Source: Sarcocystis neurona (lineage: Eukaryota; Apicomplexa; Conoidasida; Eucoccidiorida; Sarcocystidae). Taken from it: a stretch of 64,000 bases of DNA. This document shows positions 58,201-64,000 of this stretch, piece after piece. The DNA is taken from assembly GCA_000727475.1 (NCBI GenBank), contig KL647311.1, positions 1,526,706 to 1,590,705 on the forward strand, given 5' to 3'. The first letter of the stretch is position 1. Each line of letters opens with the position of its first letter. A program made the position numbers and the translations under genes. Under the pieces are notes generated by a model. That model worked only from the letters and a program-made list of their open reading frames with translations, was not told where the DNA came from and searched no databases.

Positions 58201-59845
58201 AAATGGAGCAGCAGCGGCGGGACGCACGCCCCGGTGCCCCACACATAAAAAGCTTCATTGCTGCTGTGCTGCTGTTGCTGCTGCTTCTGTGGGGCGAGGA
58301 GAGAGAAACTCAGCTGCGTGCTGCTGCGGCCATCCTGCTGCTGCTGCGGGTGCGGCGGCAGAGCCGAGTAGGTGTGACAGCTGCGACGGGGACGTGGGGT
58401 GGGGACTGAGCGGTGGCCGGGCTGTTGTGTGCCCCCGCGTGCGGTGTACGTACACCGCAACACAACCGTCTCATCTTACCTTAAGAAGCAGCACAAGACT
58501 GACGCACTCCACCGAGTTCATTCCGCGGTCGACGTAATCGCCCAAGAATAAAAAGTTCACCGACGGGCATGCTGCAGCAGCAGTCGTACAGACGCACCAG
58601 GCCCATCGCGCCGCAACAGCAGCAGCAGCAAGCAGTGCAGTCGCAGGAAACAGCAAAGTGAAGGAGGAGGAGGAGGAAGCAGCAGCGTCACAAAGCGCCA
58701 GATACCGCCACAGCAGCAGCAGTGATGCGGCACACCTACAGCAGCAGCAGGGGCAGGAATCGAGCAGCAGCACCAAATCGAGGACCGGACGGCGCAACAG
58801 GACTGCAGCGATACCAGCGGGGAAGCACGACGGTGCGAGGCGATGAGGCGCGGGTCGCACTCTGCCGCAGAAGCAGCAGCAGCGAAGAAGAGGAAGAAGC
58901 GGAAGAGGAAGAAGAAGGGCTGCAGATTACCGAAGCTGCAAAACGTGGCGCAAACTTCGACCAGCAAACAACCCATCATACGTAGTTGCTTCTTTCCCCT
59001 TCGGAAGATATCGACAACCTCATGCAGATACATCCACACGTACATCCTTGAGACAGGAAGCAACGCATGCGCTGCAGACACAGAGACGCAAAGAAATACG
59101 GGAAAACGACTCCCAACACATGTGCATGCAAAGTTTTCGCTCTACAGCCAGAGAGAGAGGCTCAGACAAACACACAGGTTTATATACACTTATATAGGGG
59201 GAATACACAGGCGACAAATACTTATACGCATACACTCAGAAGCACAAGATATATATATATATATGGGTATACACATACATACGTATCTATATACATACCC
59301 ATATACATATATATATGCGTCTGCCACCGGTTTGTGTGTGTATACAGAGATAGAGATAGGAAGACAGAGAGAGAGAAAGGCAAGTATACTTCGACAGGAG
59401 AAAGCAATACACATGCGTGGAGATATATACATACATATGAGTACAGCAGCAAATACACTTCGTCATACATGCGTAAGCCCACACATACATATATACAAAG
59501 AACAGCAGAAGACGACGAAGAGAATGGGAGAGACACGAAGAGAGAGGAAATATAAGGGGGCAAAAGGAGACCAAGAGATATTCGGAGCAGACGTGCGTCT
59601 TCCGCGTCCTCCGATGCAGGGGGGGGACCGCCGAGGAGAGACGACGTTCGAAGGGAGAAGAAGACGACAAGGAGAAAAGAGGCAGAAAGGCGAGGTAGAA
59701 TTGAGAACAGAAAGGGTGGAGATAAAAACTTACTGCCGGCGCATTTGAACATCTCGAGGAAGTCGTGGAACTGGCCGTGGATATCACCGACGACGGTCAC
59801 CGGCGTGCAAACATTCTGCACGTTTCCTTCGGTAACGAGGATGTC
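49161..59845 (-). CDS. PP2A-type Ser/Thr phosphatase catalytic subunit
   Basis: Eight minus-strand exons splice in perfect phase into about 275 residues of a PPP-family phosphatase. Motifs in order are [86 protein letters not shown] and PDYF at the end. All expected metal-binding D, H and N positions are present. [16 protein letters not shown] and YTFGQDIS favour PP2A over PP4 or PP6. PP2A catalytic subunits are about 309 residues, so only the first 35-40 are missing here. In eukaryotes this subunit dephosphorylates Ser/Thr in complex with scaffold and regulatory subunits. Oddities: HAG instead of HGG, GMNS after VDR, and a C-terminal valine instead of leucine. Confidence 0.93.
49580..52620. 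other. PP2A introns: TATA/ACATA repeats
   Basis: Apart from exon G this stretch is simple-repeat rich: GATA/CATA mixtures at 49,660-49,930, ACACATATATA at 50,940-51,260 and ACATA at 51,980-52,560. A CAG-rich patch at 50,510-50,660 reads Q/A/S-rich on + and is intronic on the minus gene. Confidence 0.6.
50707..50825 (-). CDS. PP2A exon G ([11 protein letters not shown])
   Basis: From TTTATTTTCTTCAG it reads [20 protein letters not shown] and [19 protein letters not shown], ending TT|GTAGGC in phase 2. If not spliced, the frame would meet TAG one codon later and lose the conserved tail. Confidence 0.93.
52959..53047 (-). CDS. PP2A exon F (RAHQ)
   Basis: The acceptor TTGCTGCCTGCAG completes G. 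It reads [20 protein letters not shown] and ARAHQLIME, with donor GAA|GTATGT, phase 0. It contains the last-but-one metal-binding histidine (RAH). Confidence 0.95.
53698..53795 (-). CDS. PP2A exon E (LLWSDP, RGAG)
   Basis: The acceptor CTTCTCCGTGCAG completes R. It reads [20 protein letters not shown] and [12 protein letters not shown], with donor G|GTATGT, phase 1. The EVPHEG wording is PP2A-like. Confidence 0.95.
54040..54300. repeat. (GATA)n microsatellite block
   Basis: About 260 bp of ATAGATAG, ATAGATATATAG and related words in the intron between PP2A exons D and E are read antisense here. Confidence 0.85.
54470..54700. repeat. ~60-bp degenerate tandem repeat
   Basis: Three to four modules contain GAGAAACATA, a TATATATGTATA run and CATATGCCGAGACA-like words (TATGCCGAG, TATGCCAAG, TATGCCGAG). 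Confidence 0.65.
55796..55907 (-). CDS. PP2A exon D (HAG variant)
   Basis: The acceptor GCTGCTGCAG completes D. It reads [20 protein letters not shown] and [16 protein letters not shown], with donor AG|GTGAGT, phase 2. The metal-binding histidine is kept, but the usual LHGG is PHAG. This exon has no start codon and was recovered only by domain-guided reading. Confidence 0.93.
57501..57630 (-). CDS. PP2A exon C (GNHE)
   Basis: From CTCCTACTGCAG it reads [20 protein letters not shown] and [20 protein letters not shown], the most conserved PPP block, with N and H of GNHE. The donor is G|GTCCGT, phase 1. Confidence 0.95.
58440..58459. repeat. 20-bp perfect palindrome
   Basis: TGCGGTGTACGTACACCGCA, perfect over 20 bp, sits in the PP2A intron only 20 bp past the exon B donor. 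It shares the extended flanks of the copy at 18,595. Confidence 0.9.
58480..58571 (-). CDS. PP2A exon B (GDYVDRG)
   Basis: The acceptor GCTGCTGCAG completes a threonine codon. It reads [20 protein letters not shown] and [10 protein letters not shown], with donor AAG|GTAAGA, phase 0. Most PP2A proteins have YYSVE where this has MNSVE. Confidence 0.93.
59734..59845 (-). CDS. PP2A exon A (GDIHG)
   Basis: The first recognised exon, 37 codons plus one base. [20 protein letters not shown] is followed by [17 protein letters not shown]. The acceptor is TTCGCTCGTGCACCAG and the donor A|GTAAGT, phase 1. It carries the first metal-binding motif (D and H of GDIHG). The upstream N-terminal exon was not found in the next 4.1 kb. 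Confidence 0.9.
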
Positions 59846-59906
59846 CTGGTGCACGAGCGAAGAAAAGTCGGAAGCGCAGAAGCAGAAACCGGCGCAACAT
59901 GAGAGC

Positions 59907-60088
59907 AGCAGGAACAGCAGCACCAGCAGCGAGAGCAGGAACAGCAGCACCAGCAGCGAGAGCAGGAACAGCAGCACCAGCAGCGGGAGCAGCAGCACCA
60001 GCAGCGGGAGCAGCAGCACCAGCAGCGGGAGCAGCAGCACCAGCAGCGGGAGCAGCAGCACCAGCAGCGGGAGCAGGAACAGCAGCAC
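59907..60088. repeat. 27-bp then 21-bp CAG minisatellite
   Basis: Three 27-bp units (AGCAGGAAC, AGCAGCACC, AGCAGCGAG or AGCAGCGGG) pass into four 21-bp units (AGCAGCAGC, ACC, AGCAGCGGG) and a partial 27-bp unit. It lies 60 bp upstream of PP2A exon A, inside an intron on the minus strand, where it is CTG-oriented. Confidence 0.9.
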
Positions 60089-60579
60089 TAGGACCCAGAG
60101 AAGGGAGGAGGCGCATGCAGCAGCCACAGACGCAGCAGCAGCCTCCAGCCCAAGAGCAGCAGCAGGAAACTGGAGCGAGGACGACTCGGCAGGGGACGTC
60201 ACGCATAGAGAGAAGAAAGACAGACGCAGACACGCAGACACGTGTGGTGGGGTACACGTGGATGAATTGGCTGCGCGTAGCGGGCGACCGCGCAAGACGC
60301 AGAAGCAGAGACGCAGCAGCAGCAGCATGCGGTGCCTCGCAAGGGGGCAGAGAGTCTTAACGAATCTTCTGAGAAGGGAAATGAGAAGAGGAGACGGGGA
60401 CAGGAGGAGACGAAGGGCCGGGCAGGGTGGAGACGGGGAGACGGACGGAGACACGCAGAGAGAGGGGGAGACGGCGAGACGTTGAAAAGGAGGAGGAGAC
60501 GAGACAGGCGTCAATCAACAGCGTGTCAACTCTGCGAGAATAAATGTATCTGCATGTAAAAGATGCGCATGCGTACATT

Positions 60580-63500
60580 CGCGGTGAGACACAGATAGAA
60601 TCAAACAAATACACGTAGAAAGAGAGAGATACAGAGAGACATAATAAATGGAGACAGATATAGACAGGAGTATGCCTATAAATAGAGGGAGACAGATACA
60701 TAGAGACGCATATTCAGACAGATAGGTGTGCATGCAGCTACATATCTAGAGAGAGAGAGAGTGACACAAATAGATAGATATACATGTATATATAGAGAGA
60801 TAGATAAGTAGATAGAATGGGTAGATTAAACATACAAAAAAACACACATTTATATATAGAGAGAGATAGATAGACATGTTTAAATAGAGGTGGACAGATA
60901 TACGGGGAAATATACACAGACGTATAAATAGATAATAGCAGCGTAATACAGAGATATAGATATTTATACAGAGATGACTATATAGATATAGATAGTTACA
61001 CAGAGACAGATAGATACAGGTATCCACAGTCTCTCTATATATATGTGAGAGACGTGTAGGTATGTATAGACTTCGATATATAGAGACACAGAGAGAGAGA
61101 GAAAGATACATATATAGAGAGAAAGAGGGGGAGAGAGACAGAAGGGCACATATATATATAGACCTATATATATAGAGAGAGAGACATATATACATATATA
61201 GAGAGAGGGAGAGAGATATATAGAGATATATATATATGTGCACATATATATATATAGAGAGAGAGAGAGAAAGGCATATACATACACGTATATATATATA
61301 TGTACATATATGGATAGATATAGACATCGACGTATATATAGAGAGAGATAGAGAAACACATATATATATATATGTTTATAAGGAAAGATACATAAGAGTG
61401 AAGAGGAGAGCAATGAATGAACGAGACTTCCCCCCACCTTTCGAGAGACAGCAACACCCAACGAGCGGGAGAACAGCGAGAGTGAGAGAAGAAGCGCGAC
61501 GGAGAGAGAGAGGGGGGAGATGGGAAATACGCGAGAAAGAGAAGGCGAAAAAAACAAAAAAAGACGAAGACGGACGCGTGAAAAAAGGGAGGAAGATCGG
61601 AAGAGGAGGGGAGGCGCGTGAGAGACGGAGACAGGAGGCCAGCGGGAAGGGAGGAGACGAGACAGGAAGAGAGGGACAGCGAGGCAGTTCAAAAAGAAGT
61701 CCATATACATATATATATATGCATATACATATATATATGCTTGTGTGTATGTGTGTATAGGTGTGGACCGCAGCATGCTGCACCACCGAGGAGGCGCGCG
61801 GAGACAGCGGAGGGGGGAGACACGGAGGGGGGAGAGACGGGGAGGAGGGGAGCAGCGAGACGGAGACGGCAAGAGAGAGAGACGTGCAGCGGAAGAAAAG
61901 GGAGGACACATATATGTGTAGGGTGGGGGGGGGGGCACACACGGTGAAAGCGGGAAGGAAAAGGGGGGAAAAGAGACGGGGGGCAGTCGAGAGAAAGTCA
62001 AAGAGAAAAAACAAAAAAAAGGAGAGACTGATACACAGAGAGGGAAACGGGGATTGATACAGACGGAGATACAGAGAGGGGGTGATAGTCAGAGAGAAAG
62101 AGAGTGATACAGTGATAGTAGGTAGAGATTTATATACAGAGAAAAATAAAGAGAGAAATATAGGAAGAGATATCCAGAGATACATACAGATATATATATA
62201 TACAGATATATATATATAGGAAGAGATATCGAGGGATACATACAGATATATATATATACACAGATATATATATACAGATATATATATATATATATATAGG
62301 AAGAGATATCGAGGGATACATACAGATATATATATAGGAAGAGATATCGAGAGAGAGAGATAGAGATATATATAGATATAGATAGAGATATATATAGATA
62401 GTAAATAGAGATTTATATATATAGAGAGATAGAGATATATATAGGAAGATAGAGATATATATACAGAGAGACAGAGATAGACAGAGACAGAGACAGCTAG
62501 ATATATATATATATACAGAGAGAGATAGAGAGATATATAGAGGGAGAGAGATAGATAAAGATAGAGATATACATAGATATAGAGATATATATAGATATAG
62601 ATAGATATATATATATATGTATACAGAGAGAGATATATATAGGAATAGATATCGAGAGAGAGATAGAGATATATATACAGAGATAGAGAGAGACATAGGT
62701 AGATATATATATATATATACGTATATATACAGAGAGAGATAGAGAGATATATAGAGGGAGAGATATAGATAGAGAGAGAGGCAGAGAGATATAAAGATAG
62801 AGAGAGGTAGAGATATATATAGGCATAGATAAAGACATAGAGATACATATACATATATGTATAGAGAGAGAGATAGAGATATATATATATACAGAGAGAG
62901 AGATAGGAAGAGATGGATAGAGAGATAGAGATATAGAGATACAGAGAGAGATAGAGAGAGACATATAGAGGGAGAGATATATAGAGGGAGAGATATATAA
63001 AGGGAGAGATATATAAAGGGAGAGAGGTAGAGAGATATAAAGATAGGGAGAGAGTCACAGAAAGGGAGGTAGATAGAGAGAGTGATAGAGGGAGTGATAG
63101 GAAGATATACAGAGATAGAGATAGAGACATATATACAGAAATAGAGATATAGAGATAGAGAAAGAAATAGCGATATATATATATATATATATGTAGAGAG
63201 AGATATATAGAGAGAGATATATAGAGAGAGAGAGTTATAGAGAGAGTGATAGACAGATAGAGAGGTAGAGAGAGGCAGTGATATATATAGGCATAGATAG
63301 AGATATAGAGATACATATACATATATGTATATAGAGAGAGATAGATAGAGAGATAGATATATATAGAGAGAATGATATAGAGATAGAGGTGTATATATAG
63401 AGAGAGAGGTATAGAAAGAGATACCGACACAGGGACACAGCGAGAGTCATAGAGGGGGAGGGGTAGATAGAGAGATAGACAGATAGAGACATAGAGAGAG

Positions 63501-64000
63501 TGATAAAGATAGTAGAGAGAGATATATATATATATAGGGAGAGATATACATATATAGAGAGAGAGTGGTCAAGAGAGTGATACACAGAGAGAGAGAGGGA
63601 CATAGTAAGGGAGGTGAATAGAGAGTGATATATATATATATAGAGAGAGAGAGAGATAGAGATATACATAGAGAGAGATATATATAGGAAGAGATATTAT
63701 AGAGACAGAGAGAGAGAGAGCGATAGACAGATAGAGATGGAGAGAGTGATAGAGAGAGTGATAGGAAGAGATAGAGATATATATAGAGAGTGATAAAGAT
63801 AGAGATATATAGAGAGAGAGATAGAAGGAGAGAGGTACAGATACATAAATATAGAGAGAGAGAGAGACAGAAAGAGATGAAGATAAAGAGTTATATATAG
63901 AGGGTGATAGAAGATATATATACACATATACAGAGATACAGATATATATAGAGAGAGATAGATAGAGATATAGAGATACATATACATATATATATAGAGA
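60580..64000. repeat. 3.4-kb GA/TATA satellite-like tract
   Basis: It is almost entirely GAGA, GATA and TATA words with very few C residues on the + strand, interrupted only at 61,400-62,060 by GA-rich DNA with some unique sequence. All frames are repeat artefacts (for example a 684-codon minus frame of S, L, Y and I). It probably lies in the first intron or upstream region of the PP2A gene. Confidence 0.85.

Larger units (their letters stand above)
52620..60550. other. GA/CAG-rich + strand texture over PP2A introns
   Basis: The + strand is purine-rich (AGAGGAG, GAAGAAG, CAGCAG) between exons, so the sense (minus) strand is C/T- and CTG-rich. Long minus frames such as 53,077-54,774 (565 codons) and 59,222-60,514 (430 codons) are open only because of this composition, though they contain the real exons in part. 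Confidence 0.65.

Noticed and set aside
59222..60514. 430-codon minus frame as the PP2A N-terminus
   Set aside because: It includes exon A, but the upstream part is minisatellite-encoded L/V/P and does not resemble the PP2A N-terminal helices.
61376..63430. 684-codon minus frame rich in S, L, Y, I
   Set aside because: It is the translation of GAGA/GATA/TATA repeats on the opposite strand. It shows no complexity, domain or splice logic.
1..64000. Telomere repeats (TTTAGGG type), tRNA and rRNA genes
   Set aside because: No telomeric heptamer array, no tRNA-like T-loop and cloverleaf pair, and no conserved rRNA segment was recognised.

Overview
The window looks like nuclear DNA of a coccidian apicomplexan, most probably an Eimeria species. 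CAG/GCT trinucleotide runs are everywhere and read as homopolymeric amino-acid runs in any frame. Genes are broken into many short exons, (TA)n, TATA and ACAT simple repeats fill the introns, and the GCATGC hexamer is common. E. tenella chromosomes are known to alternate repeat-rich and repeat-poor segments. Here 8.3-12.3 kb and 43-48.3 kb are repeat-poor and the rest is repeat-rich. No bacterial-type operon, rRNA, tRNA or CRISPR array was seen. || Long uninterrupted reading frames are mostly artefacts of simple repeats, so the genes were rebuilt by hand from splice sites, phase continuity and domain logic. Two genes are well supported. (1) A + strand gene from about 18,780 to 41,552 encodes an N-terminal C2 (NT-C2, EEIG1/EHBP1-type) domain split over three exons and inflated by two homopolymer inserts. 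A charged linker, a series of mostly phase-0 coiled-coil exons and a 312-residue low-complexity basic tail follow. (2) A - strand gene whose eight recognised exons run from 59,845 down to 49,161 encodes a PP2A-type serine/threonine phosphatase catalytic subunit. Its N-terminal ~35-40 residues were not found and may lie past the right edge. The two genes converge, with 7.6 kb between them. || Weaker gene evidence: a + strand gene with coiled-coil exons near 13.3 kb and a lysine-rich C-terminal exon ending at 18,016; a two-exon 3' end at 9,862-10,388; exon-like coiled-coil fragments near 3.9 kb (+) and 4.5-5.1 kb (-), which would converge; and possible + strand exons near 44.8-45.4 kb. || The strands are strongly asymmetric. 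The sense strand is C/T- and CTG-rich in introns and CAG-rich in exons, so + strand texture flips from CT-rich (about 13-41 kb) to GA-rich (about 52-64 kb) with transcription direction. The most unusual element is a dispersed perfect palindrome, GGTGTACGTACACC, with copies between 15 and 58 kb. Its flanks vary while staying self-complementary. One 22-bp copy lies about 165 bp before the start codon of the C2 gene.
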